Shown one piece after another: positions 11,336-21,839 of a DNA stretch of 64,000 nucleotides. The translations under genes were made by a program, and so were the position numbers. The notes under the pieces are model-generated. The model searched no databases. It saw only the letters and a program-made list of their open reading frames with translations, and was not told where the DNA came from. The stretch is from Rattus norvegicus (lineage: Eukaryota > Chordata > Mammalia > Rodentia > Muridae). The first letter of the stretch is position 1. Every line of letters starts with the position of its first letter. The stretch covers positions 108,471,188 through 108,535,187 of the forward strand of contig NC_086025.1 of assembly GCF_036323735.1 (NCBI RefSeq). Reading direction: 5' to 3'.

Positions 11336-13066
11336 GAGGAGGGAGCCCAAGCTAGGCTGCGCCTGTCCTCACTTGGCTGTTTCTTTCTGGCTCTTGGAGC
11401 CACAGTCTCTCCCTGTCTTCTCTGCCTGCCGACGGAACTGATCCCAGGCTCAAGACAAGTTCATTCTTGGCTCTACCCTCTGTCTCTTGCCTCAGTTTCC
11501 CTTTAGTATCGGGGCTCCAGCACACTTAGGCCTCAGATCCTAGTAGTAAGGTCAGCTGCTGTTCTCTTCAGGGGAGGTGGCAGGGCAAGCTACCCTGGAC
11601 TGCTGGGGTGCACCGGGAGCTTTGGGTCTCCACACAGATAGCACAATGGGACACTTTTCCCCTTCAACTTGTCCAGGTTTCAGGTTAACGAAGATTTGAC
11701 GGTCTGAGCTGGGAATACTTCTCATGAGGATTCACGTTGTTACGTTGTCTCATCCGTATACTTCAGGAACTGGAAAGCAGAGGAGAAAGAAAAACGTTAC
11801 TAAGAGCACTCAAGATATGCTTAGATTCAGTGGAAAGCGTCACCTCAAAGATCAGTGCCATTTGGGTGTGCTAGCCAGTCTGATAACCATCCTTGCAGAC
11901 CACAGAGTATTACCAGCAACCTTCATAACTAATCAGAAAAGGTAATAGCCACAATGCATTCCTAATAGCTTCTCTTTTCCCATAAACCTTATCTGGAACG
12001 CTCCTTCCAATCAAGCATTTGATAAGCCAGAAGGCCACAGAGTTACTTCCATAAGCAGCAAAAAAAGTACACCTGGGACCACAATGTAGGTAGGAGACAT
12101 GAGACATTTATTCAAATGTTTAATAGCTCCAAAGATAGACACCAGCCAGCGTTTAACCCTATTCCCTTAAGTCAGCCCCCTGGTCTGCAGAACTTGGTGC
12201 TGGTCCCCATGAGTCTCCCATTCTAGTCACATCGAGGGTAGTATACATGCCACTGGCACATGGCATTTGTTGTGGGCCCCTCACTGTGGAGTAGAGGGAA
12301 ATCAAGGCCAGAGTCTACTCTCAGAGGGATCTTTAACAACAAACCCAGGCAGCTGCGGTTTTCTGCAGCAACTTGAGGGGCAGATGCTTCCAGGAGGCTC
12401 ACCTCATGATGGCTTGCGGCCTGCCCTGCAGATGTGTTTAGAAACGAAATCTTGCCAAACTGAATGTGGTGGTCCAAGCCTACCATCTTAGCATTTGGGA
12501 GACTGAGGCAGAACTGCTTTGAGTACAGGCCAGCCTGAGCTATCCAATAAGTGCTATGAAGGAACAAAAGGGAAGGAGGAAATTTGAATTTGGTACCACT
12601 CTTAGAACCTCCCAAACGTGACTGCGGGAGGCTTCTAATCTTGGGACTTCCAAAGGAACAATGATAACCAAGGACCACTTGAACAGGAGCTTAAAGGACC
12701 CCTTATCTGGAACGGGGGTATAAGCTAGGAGAAGCTCCTATGGGGAGAGGCAAATCTCTTTCCGTAGGTTCTGCGACGTCTAGGGAATGCATGGAAGAAA
12801 CAACCTGCAACCGGCTGCAGCCCAGACGACACGTAGGGGGAAAAATTCAAAACACGGGCAAGAAACAAAGGGTCCTGGGAGGGCCAGAAACAACCGAGCT
12901 TGCCCGGTCTGCGTACTGGTGAAGCGCATGGGAGCCGAGGGATCTGAGAAGGGATGTGCCAGTCCCGAATGCGACTCGACTCCAGTCTCTGGGGCAAGAG
13001 CGCAAGCTGGGCCTCCAGTCAGTTCGCGGAGGCGGCCCCAGCCCAGCACGGCCCGGCCCTACTCAC
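11336..13066 (-). other. Jrk: Jrk 5' UTR and first intron
   Basis: A strong minus-strand splice acceptor with a polypyrimidine tract ends in AG at 11771-11770. The CDS exon would therefore begin at 11769, with about 430 nt of 5' UTR. A donor reading CCACAG|GTGAGTAG puts the end of an upstream noncoding exon at 13066. The intron between them holds a B1 SINE and no coding exon that I can see. Confidence 0.55.
12466..12560 (+). repeat. B1-like SINE
   Basis: TGTGGTGGTCCAAGCCTACC, CATTTGGGAGACTGAGGCAG and ACAGGCCAGCCTGAGCTA follow the B1 consensus. It lies within the Jrk intron, in antisense orientation to Jrk. Confidence 0.65.
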
Positions 13067-13410
13067 CTGTGGACCCTGTACCGCCGGTACCGGCCGGAAA
13101 TGCCAGCCACGCAGCTCTCCACCGGTCCGCTCCTCGCGGCCTTCCCCGACTCACTTCCGGGGGCGCTCTAGACCACCGGGAGGCTTCGGTCTCAGTGGTG
13201 TCTAGGTCGCTATTCCGCGACCAAGCAAGGAAGAGGCCCCGGCCGGGCAACTCACCCGCCCGTAGAACAACGAAGGCCGGAGGAAGCCTCGCGTTTCCTG
13301 AAGAACGGAAGCCTCGAGCCCAGCGTCCGGTTCTGGGAGCCATGGCCGGGTTAGCACGGACGGGAGGTTGGGTCAATCGCCACCTTGCGGTGGGAGGTAC
13401 CCAAGGTCCG
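12890..13410. promoter_or_regulatory. Jrk: CpG island, Jrk promoter
   Basis: CG dinucleotides are dense here and scarce on either side. It includes the donor of the Jrk 5' noncoding exon at 13066. No TATA box was seen, as expected of a housekeeping-type promoter. The long open frames on both strands across this stretch come from high GC and match nothing I recognise. Confidence 0.7.
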
Positions 13411-15785
13411 CCGGTTGCTAGGAACCTCCTTCCCATCCCTGGGGACCCTGCCTTTAGCTAGGGTTCAAAATGTGACCAATTTAGACGATTTTGATGAAGA
13501 TATTTGAAACATAGCATATAGCGTAGAGGCTTTGAGAGACCTTGAGATGGGAGACTGGAAAGTGTGCTGCGGTCAGTTGTGTGGTGGCCCGTGAGGGTGC
13601 CCAATCTCCAGTTCCCTTAACCTGCCAGAGTTCAAATGGTGAGAGGAACTTGGCAGATATAACTAAAAGTCGTCGAAGTGTGAAGTTCATTCTGATTGTC
13701 TGGTGGACCTCAGGCAAGCACAATGGTTCGTTGTTAAAGGATCAAATGAGAGAAGACACTAATGAAAACTGTGAACTGACAACAGCCTGGGCCCTGTGCT
13801 TTGAAGATAGAGGAAGACTACCATTCAAGAAGTCCAAGTAGTTTACAGGAGCTCCAAAAGGCCCGGAAACATTGTCTCTCGGAATACAAACCTGGTGGCA
13901 CCCTGATCTCAGTACCCTGGCCCGCAGAAGTGTGAGGAAAACGAAATTGAATTGATTGGGGGATCCATGATGGGGTGATTAGCTCCAGCTCCATAGAAAC
14001 ACAAATTGCGGAAATTTGTTTCTCTTTAAATCACACCCTGGACCCTTCTGCCGGTTCTTCCCCACCCTCTCTTGTTAAATCCCTTGCCCTCTCCATTCCT
14101 ACTCCCCAGGGATCTCCAATACAAGGTTTCTAATAATACCAAGGAAGCCTGGGTGGCTCCCAAATCCATGTCTCCTTCCAGAATCTCTTCCCTGATGTCT
14201 AAACTTCTGTCTTTTATCCCTACCTGGGCATAGCTATCCACATGCACCTTGAACAGTGTTTCTAAAATGGAGATGGGAACCTCTTGACCAGCCTGGATCC
14301 ACCTTCACATTCACCCTGAACTCTTCCTCACGCCCCACACCCATTCTACTACATCTGATTGGCTCTGCCCCCAGAATCTATTTTTTGGATTTCCTCCTTC
14401 CTTTTACCCGCCTGACCTCTGACTTGGCTTTCTGTTGCCCCCTCCTTGTTCCTGTTGTTCTGACCTTACATCATTGTCGACTACTGCTGCTGCACTGTGA
14501 GCGGAAACAGTGGCTTGAGACAGCCACTGTCTTGTTGTAGCACATGACTGTGGGTAGTGAATTAACTGCAGGGCAGGACAGGGCTAAAATGTACATGACA
14601 CAGGAGGAAACTGAGTCACAGAGGACACCAGGCACATGATGAGACTGAAATCAAGGACCCTTAGAAGTATTTCTGTCAAGTTTTCTGGACTCCCCTGGGA
14701 CAGCTGGCTCTGTCTCTGCATGTGGCTCTCTCCTGTCACCTTGTAAACATGGGATCACACACTTCTCTTGGGATAGGGCTTGGCATGGAACTGCAGCTTG
14801 GCACATGACTCCAGAACCATTGGTCTTATCTCAAGGACTGAGTGCACTCTAGCAGTGGGCAGGGTCAGAAAGGGAGGAACATTGGGGACCCCTCGGACCT
14901 GACACTAAGAGCTCTCCTCTGCTACCTCCCACTAACCCATGGGGTTAAGCCCTTGAGATCACAGTTGTTCTAGTGCAGCCTCACCAGCCAGACTTGCCCT
15001 CCCAACTTACCTAAAGTGGGCTTGGAGAGTGTCAGTCTGGACAGATCACAGTCTACCCATGATCTGGCTCACCTCGCCATCTTCCAAGTCCCTAAGTCAT
15101 ACCTGTCTGGTTGTTCCCTCTGTCTTCAGGCCTTTGCCTGTAGAAGGCCTGGACCACAGAGATGCCCATTGCTCAGATGGAGAAATTGCCAACCTCCCCT
15201 TCCTCCTTACAAAGTTTCTCAGGCCTTCCTCTCTCACCAGCTTGTCTCCAAGGAGGAGTCGGCATGTGAAGGAAAACAGGGAAAGACAGGGACAGCTCCA
15301 AGAGATTTAAGGCAGAAGGCTAGCTGGTGACAGTTGGGAGCCTGTGGGAAGTGGGTGTGACAGACAGAGCCATGAATAGTGCTGAGGGAAAATCACTTGT
15401 GGGTAAGCAGGGACCATAGAGATTAAAACTTGGACATGCCCCAGGATTCAGTAGGGCCTCTGGAACTTCAGCCTTCAGCCCACTGACCAAGGGGTTACCC
15501 CAGGGACCCAGCACCCAGGACTTATACGTACACATATGCTTACTTTCACAATACAAACATAATGTACATTTGACCTATACTCACATTCTGTCATGTAGCA
15601 CAGGTTTCCACTTCACACGCAGAACTTCCAAGGAGTGGCTTTGACTTCCAGGACCCAACCTGGGGACCTTAGTGGGTCCTGGAAGCCTGGCTCCAAATGT
15701 GTCATATCCCTGACCTGAGGGACCATGTTTCCAAAGGCCTGGAGTGACATAGACAGAAATCAGTTGTAGTTTTACATTCCACGTC
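13411..15785. other. Intergenic DNA between Jrk and Psca
   Basis: No conserved exon, RNA gene or clear repeat was recognised in this 2.4 kb, and open frames are short. Confidence 0.5.
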
Positions 15786-16124
15786 CTGACTTGACTTTTT
15801 TTTTCTGTCAAAATATTTTCATTTATTTTGTACATATTTCTTTTAAGTTTTTTTCATCTTTATTAACTTGGGTATTTCTTATTTACATTTCGATTGTTAT
15901 TCCCTTTCCCAGTTTCCAGGCCAACATCCCCCTAACCCCTTCCTCTCCCCTTCTCTGAGGGTGTTCCCCTCCCCATCCTCCCCCCATTACCACCCTCCCC
16001 CCAACAATCACGTTCACTGGGGGTTCAGTCTTGGCAGGACCAAGGGCTTCCCCTTCCACTGGTGCTCTTACTATGCTATTCATTGCTACCTATGAGGTTG
16101 GAGCCCAGGGCTGACTTGACTTTT
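15786..16124 (-). mobile_element. 5'-truncated L1 insertion with target-site duplication
   Basis: The central 311 bp matches the rodent L1 3'-terminal region in reverse orientation: the blocks CATTTCGATTGTTATTCCC and CACTGGGGGTTCAGTCTTGG are typical. A T-rich tract at the left end is the copied poly(A) tail. The same 14-bp word, CTGACTTGACTTTT, flanks it at 15786-15799 and 16111-16124, a direct target-site duplication. It carries no ORF1 or ORF2 reading frame. Confidence 0.85.
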
Positions 16125-18680
16125 AAAGGCTACCTTTGTGCAAAGTTTCAATTACACCCAACTGTGATTTGCATCCAAGTAGGGAATACCTTTGATAACC
16201 CCCTAAGAAGAGGTAGCCGTCTGATGGAAAGGCATAGTTTTGAGACTCCATACCCAAGGAACAGTGGCTTCTTTGCTATGTGAACGGGCAGGTTCTCCAG
16301 GGAGTATGGTGGGCTGTGGAAGGGAGTGGGGGAAAGAGAGAACAAGAAAAACTAGAGACTCAGGCAGTGGAGCCAGGCTAAGGGTGAGTCATGTCACGGT
16401 CCCACCCAGATCACATTCACTCCTGGAGGGAGTGTGCCCTTTTTGTGATAGGCCTTTTCAGGAGGTGTACTACCGGAGGATCCATACTACAGGGTCCAGA
16501 CTAGAGGGTCAAGACTTAGAATGTGGCCAGGGTCAGGGCTCAGCATCTGGTCATGATCAGACTAATATATGGACATGGCTGGGACTCAGGGTGTGACCAC
16601 AATATTGCCCTATTTGGGGACCAGGGTCACCAGAATGAGTGTTCAGTTTTGAGCTAAGGTCACCACAGAGTTAGGCCTGTGGTGAGGGGTGGGGCTACAC
16701 AAAAGTCATAGCCACAGTCTTCAGTATCTGAGGTGAGGCCATTAGGCCACCCTTTGGCCAGAGTTCCCACTCTGGGCACCACTGGTGTCTGAGGCTCAGT
16801 GGTTGTGCAAGGTGCTGGCATTGTTAAGCAGATCTTAACCTGTGCCTACTCTATCCATCCAGTGCCCCTGGGCTAAGACTAGCAGAACTGTCTCCAGGCA
16901 TCCATATGAAGACAGAAGCCTTGCTCTATTCAACAACCACCACCTTAAGAGCATTCGCTTCATATCAAACCCGATCGACAAACATTTACACACCTGTAAA
17001 TATTTGGGGAATGACTGGCCCCGTTCTATCTGGTGCTGGGTACCCATGCCTCCAAGTGCTGAGACAGATAAGCAAGGTCTCCAGGAGCAGCCACCCCAGT
17101 GGGTGGGAGCCGACAGCCATACAAGGACACAACCAAGCTGTGGGCACTTACAGCACTCCCTGGGTTGGCAGACCTGTGACAGAAAGGGATGTTCCAAGAG
17201 GAAGTTCTAGGTGGACAGAAAGGAGGAAATCGTCTCAGAGAGGGTACCCTTACCTTGTGTGACCCTGGGCAGAATCTTGCCTCTCTCTTTCTCTCTGAGT
17301 CACAGGTTCTTTACAGCTAAAGGAGAGAATTTCCAGTGAAAAGTGGCCAACCCAGAATGCTAGAGAGTCTGGCAAGGGGGATGACAGAGGGATTGGAAGT
17401 AGAACCTGTGGGCTAGTCCGCGGTTACTGCATATGGTCCAGGCGTGTTGGGGCATGGAATGGTTCCCTGAGACTAGAGGGGAATACTTTTTAGTCTCCTG
17501 TGTCTTAAGTGCTAGGAACCTTTAGGGTGAGGGAGTAACCAAGGCTCTATCAGCACGGATGAGAGAACATCAGAGAGCAGAACACTGTCCCCAGTTGTGA
17601 GCAAATAGATGGTGGCCATGACCAGCATTTTTAACTGCTGGCACCTTGCCAGAACAATCGTGTGCCCAGCAGTGTCACCCAGAAGGCAGAAGGCTGGGGA
17701 ATGTAGGTGAGCCTCAGGTTGAGACAACAAACAAGAGACCACACATCATCCCAATGCCAAGAGCAACAGGAAGCACTGTTCTGTGGTCAGAGCTGCTTAG
17801 GGAAAACCAACCAACAAGATCTGTGGCCTCTGCTAACAGAGAGGCAGCTGCTGCCACTACAACCCATCCGTGAGGCTGCCTCAGGGAGAGATGGCCTGGC
17901 CTCTATCCCTCCCTGCTTTGTTCCGGTAAGCCGGATGCCTCCCAGATCAAAGAGCAGTGTGCAAAGTGGGTCTGGGGAGATTGGAACATAGCCAGTGGTA
18001 GCCTGTCTCCCCACTTCTTTTTTCCCTTGGAAAAACTCATGGAAGATGTGTTTCCTGGCTCTTTTGTAGCTAAAGTTCCAAGTTTTTGTCGTGAGGGGGG
18101 TTGGGGGAAGGATTAAACATGAGTTTATGGCTCTCCCAACTCCTCACAGGCTCTTAGGTCCATATCTAAGAAAAGTGATCTCAGAAGAGCTCCTATTTAG
18201 TGGCACCTTCTGCAGCCAGTCATTGTCATTTGAAGCAGTCATTGCTACTATTGTCTGCTGTCTTTCAATCCAGGCCTGTCTCCTCAGGGGACACAGGCCC
18301 CAGACAGGCAATACTACACTGAGGCGGTGCACTGGGGCCCTAAAGAAGCACCTCTGTCCTTGGCCAAATGGTTAGGGGAACAGAGAAGCTCAAGAAAGTA
18401 ATGTCACAGAACTGGCCTCACTTCCCTGAGAAGGGCAGGAGCAATGGTGGGTGCCTTAGGACTTCTAGCCCTTGTTCTGTGGGCGCCTAGGAAAGGGCTT
18501 CTAGCAAAGACAACGGCCCCACCCTGGGAAGGCAGTGCCCTCCAGAGCTAGAAAGAAGGACGAAGGCAGTGGGAGGAGTGGTGTGAGAGATCAGATTGGA
18601 ATGGGCTGGGCCTTGGGCTTTTACTGGCTCCAGGGGACCTGTCACTGTTGACTGTGGGCAGCAGAGCCTTCCCTACCAGC
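16125..18680. other. Upstream region of Psca, no gene seen
   Basis: About 2.5 kb without a recognisable exon. The part from 16490 to 16690 holds loosely repeated GGTCAGGGCTCAG-like words. The remainder is unremarkable. Confidence 0.45.
16490..16690 (+). repeat. Degenerate minisatellite-like words
   Basis: Several imperfect copies of a GGTCA(G)GG(C/A)CTCAG(x)(A/G)TGTG(A/G)CCA motif occur (AGACTTAGAATGTGGCCAGG, TGGGACTCAGGGTGTGACCA). They resemble the array at 39375-39660. Confidence 0.4.
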
Positions 18681-18688
18681 TGAGACCA

Positions 18689-18694
18689 TATAAA
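18689..18694 (+). promoter_or_regulatory. Psca: TATA box of Psca
   Basis: TATAAA sits 43 bp before the Psca start codon, so transcription should start near 18720. Confidence 0.7.
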
Positions 18695-18731
18695 GCCTCT
18701 GGAGACACACTCCCAGGTGCTCACTGCAACC

Positions 18732-20439
18732 ATGAGGACTGTCCTCCTTCTCCTGCTGGCTGTCTACCTAACCCTGTCTCCAGGTAAGCTTCAGACAGCA
18801 GGGGCAGGGCTCGGAAAGGAGAGACGAGGAAATATCAAAGGGGTAGATGAGATGGAAGACGGGAAGAGGAGAGAGAAGACTGAGGAAGCCAAAGCCGCTT
18901 TGTGGTGAGGACTCTTACTACTGTCCTGTGAGAGGCAGGCTAGGAGGGACTGAAGGACTTCCAGAAGGAAACGCTACAGAGGGGCAGACACACAGGGATA
19001 CTGGGCCTTCATCAATGTCTTAAGCTGAGAAGTGTCACAGAGGGAGGGGGAGGAATGTAGCAGGGAAGGGTTCTTGGAATGTCTTGAAAGAGGCCTCACT
19101 GGTCCATCCCTGGCTACTTTTGCCTCCAGTGTGAGAGTCCACTGGGGGGCAGTCTGTGATGATCTATTGTGCTGGGCCCTCCCATCAAGTGACCCCAGAA
19201 AGGTCACTATACTCCTAGAGCCTCAGCCTCCTGTCCCAGACAAGGAGAAAAAATGTCCCCAAGGCCACTGGCGACCTAGGCAGGACAAAGCGTGTGGCCA
19301 CTGAGGTCAGATGTTAAGCACCTATTCCTCTAGATGTGACTTTAACCCCAGCTTTGCTATCTTTTGAAAAGAGAAGGTGACCCACATGCCCTGACTTCTG
19401 GAGCTACTAGCCCCAGGCATGGAGCAGGACTTCCCTAGGGCCCCTACCATTGCCACAGAGCATAGTGGGGGTGTAGGAGGAAGCAAGCTGGGCTCAGCGA
19501 ACAGACAGGCTGACTTCAGTGCCTTGTAGCATGAGGAAGTCATATGTCCTTCCCTCCAGCCTAGTGCACAGAGGGGCTTTTTCCAGGTGTAACCAGTCAC
19601 TAGGCCTCTTGCCCCTCTCAGGGATTACGAGTGCTTAAGAAAGCTTTAAATTCCTGAATAGTGAGTAACAGAGCAACATGTGGGTTTGGGTGACCAAAGC
19701 AGGGTAGGCTGGCACAGAGCCCTCTGTAAAGGGTACCAGAGGGCTTGGGGCTTTTGTCTCCTCTATGCTTCAGCGGTCTGGATGGCGCTGAGCTGTCTCT
19801 CTCCACTCTGTGTTGGGGGTGGGAAGGCCTGGTATGTCTCTTGAAGTGTAGCCGGCCAGCCTCTGAGCCTCAAGCCTCCTGCTCCACCCACAGGTGCCGC
19901 TCTGCAGTGCTATTCATGCACCGCACAGGTGAGCAACAGAGATTGTCTGAATGTACAGAACTGCACCCTGGACCAGAACAGCTGTTTTACATCTCGTGTC
20001 CGTGAGTGCCCCAACCCCCACCCCTGTCCCCACTGCCTGCTGCCCTGCCATGCAGCCTCCCTCCCCACTGCAGCTAGACAGCGAAGAAACTGTCATTCAC
20101 CAAATTTCTGGTCTTTGTGGGGTGGGTCTAGAGATTTTATCATGCTCAGGAATGGGACCTGAGGCAGGGGCAGAGAGGTGAATACCAAGACTTGACTTTA
20201 ATCCCAAGCATCACTCTGTCTTCCCAGGGACCATTGGACTCCTGACATTTATCAGTAAGGGCTGCAGCTCAAAGTGTGAGGATGACACGGAGAACTACTA
20301 TGTGGGCAAGAAGAATATCACATGCTGCTCCTCTGACCTGTGCAATGTCAACGGGGCCCACACCCTGAAGCCACCCACCACCCTGGGGCTGCTGACTGTG
20401 CTCTGCAGCCTGTTGCTGTGGGGCTCCAGGGATCTGTAG
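18732..20439 (+). CDS. Psca: Prostate stem cell antigen, GPI-anchored Ly6/uPAR protein, 123 aa
   Basis: Coding exons are 18732-18783, 19894-20001 and 20228-20439, joined at CCAG|GTAAGC, CACAG|GTGCC, GTCC|GTGAGT and CCCAG|GGACC, both introns in phase 1. The sum is 372 nt, or 123 codons plus TAG, the expected family length. Residues 1-17 form a signal peptide (MRTVLLLLLAVYL). The mature domain has the ten three-finger cysteines at 23, 26, 35, 41, 48, 66, 70, 86, 87 and 92, ending CCSSDLCN. Candidate N-glycosylation sites are N40 and N83. The hydrophobic C-terminus after about residue 100 is a GPI-anchor signal. Psca is a surface protein of urogenital, gastric and other epithelia and of some neurons, and is reported to modulate alpha7-type nicotinic receptors. 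A TATA box lies upstream and an AATAAA at 20888-20893. The 3' UTR contains a CCCCCA array. Confidence 0.96.
19528..19690 (+). repeat. Intragenic copy (A) of a local duplication, in Psca intron 1
   Basis: The segment from TAGCATGAGGAAGTCA to AATAGTGAGTAACAG recurs in the same order and orientation at 21674-21830. Shared blocks include CTCCAGCCT, TGTGCACAG or its near match, ACCAGTCACTAGG and CTCTCAGGGAT. Confidence 0.8.
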
Positions 20440-20483
20440 GCTCTAGGAGAGCCCTACTATAGCCCTACTGTGCAGGGATGTGC

Positions 20484-20525
20484 CCCACCCCCACCCCCAC
20501 CCCCACCCCCACCCTCACCCTCACC
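20484..20525 (+). repeat. CCCCCA/CCCTCA hexamer array in the Psca 3' UTR
   Basis: Five or so tandem CCCCCA units are followed by CCCTCA units within the transcribed 3' UTR of Psca. The minus strand is G-rich and could form a quadruplex in DNA. The message itself would be C-rich. Confidence 0.75.
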
Positions 20526-20887
20526 CCAGGCGCACAACCACCACCATGCTAACTCCCACACCCGACTGGCCTCCCACCAGTGGTCTCTCTCCTCTCCGCG
20601 GCTATTTCTACAGCTAGTGCATTGCCCACCCCACCCCACCCCATCAGCACTGTGCCCTACCAGTTCTGATCAGATGCTTCTGCTGCAGGGCTCCCTCAAC
20701 GCCCTACTCTCTAGGGCCTGAGCCAGAATGCACAGCAGCACTTGGGGAGGGCCTGGTAACGGCTGGGAGGAGATGGCCTGAGCAGAAATGAAGCTAGGTG
20801 GGTGTGAGGTACCAGGAGTCCTAGGAGACAATGCCTGGTAGGGGACACGCTCTACATTTATAGAGCTCTCTGATACAATCATCCTGT

Positions 20888-20893
20888 AATAAA
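20888..20893 (+). terminator. Psca: Polyadenylation signal of Psca
   Basis: AATAAA about 450 bp after the stop codon, followed by a TGTTGGGTAAGTG G/T-rich stretch. It fits the compact 3' UTR of this gene. Confidence 0.8.
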
Positions 20894-21211
20894 TGCCTGT
20901 TGGGTAAGTGAGAGAGCCTCTGTCCTTAAGCAGCCCACGATGAGTCTGGTCCCCATAGACATGTCACTGACCTTCGGGGTTGGAGCCCTCGTCTTGGCAC
21001 CTGGCAGGAGACAGGACTGCACATCTCAGGACACCCAGCCCTTGTTCTACAGACTCAGGCTCCTTGCCAAGCTTCTCAGAGTCCTGGGTGTTTCTTCTGC
21101 TGTCCTCCCTGTGTAAGGCTGAGCCCAGAGCTAAGAGGACCCCTGGGAAAGATAGCACTGCATCCTTCGGCTCCCTTCAGCCTCAGTGAATCTACTTTAG
21201 AAAAACTTGTT

Positions 21212-21350
21212 CTAGCTGGTCCTGATGGTGTTCACCTTTAACCCCAGCATTTGAGAAGCAGGCAGATCTCTGTGCGTTTGAGGCTAACTTGGTCTACTGA
21301 GGAGCTCCAGGTCAGCCAGAGCTACATAGACCCTGTCTCAAAACAAAAAC
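21212..21350 (+). repeat. B1 SINE
   Basis: A nearly full B1 with an A-rich end: TGATGGTGTTCACCTTTAAC, CAGGCAGATCTCTGTGCG, CAGCCAGAGCTACATAGACC, then CTGTCTCAAAACAAAAACAAA. It lies downstream of Psca. Confidence 0.85.
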
Positions 21351-21673
21351 AAAGAAACCACCCCCTTTGATTTAATAGTTGCATGTGGCAAGCACATAGG
21401 AAATATGAACTTAAAAAGGAGCAGGCAGTCAGCCACCCTCACCCCAGACCGCCCCAGCAGCCCACACTCCTGACCTCTTTCTGCTGAGTCTGCCTGTGCA
21501 TTGTGAAGCTTGGGAAGGTCTGTCTACAGGAGGACATGCCACCCCTCCCATCCCTGGGGAAACCCTTTAGAAGGAAGCCTGTCTTACACCTGGAAATAGC
21601 CTAGACCCCGGGTGGGAACCCGAATGAGGACCCTATTTTTATAGCTGATCCCCACCCCCACCAGTGTTGAGAT

Positions 21674-21830
21674 AGCATGAGGAAGTCAAGATGTCCCTCC
21701 CCACCTCCCTCCAGCCTGTGCACAGTGGGCTTTTCCCAAGTGAGACCAGTCACTAGGGCCTCTGACCCCTCTCTCAGGGATCACCAGCACCTACAGCTCT
21801 ACATTCCCGAACAGTGAGTAACAGCACAAA
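21674..21830 (+). repeat. Downstream copy (B) of the Psca intron 1 segment
   Basis: Homologous to 19528-19690 (ATAGCATGAGGAAGTCA, ACCAGTCACTAGGGCCTCT, AACAGTGAGTAACAG), diverged by substitutions and small indels. It lies about 0.8 kb beyond the Psca polyadenylation site. No copy of a Psca exon accompanies it as far as I can see. Confidence 0.8.
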
Positions 21831-21839
21831 CTGTGGACT

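Noticed and set aside
12787..13461. 224-codon plus-strand frame across the Jrk CpG island, and a 125-codon minus frame
   Set aside because: Both arise from GC-rich promoter sequence on opposite strands; composition is low-complexity and nothing matches a known family.
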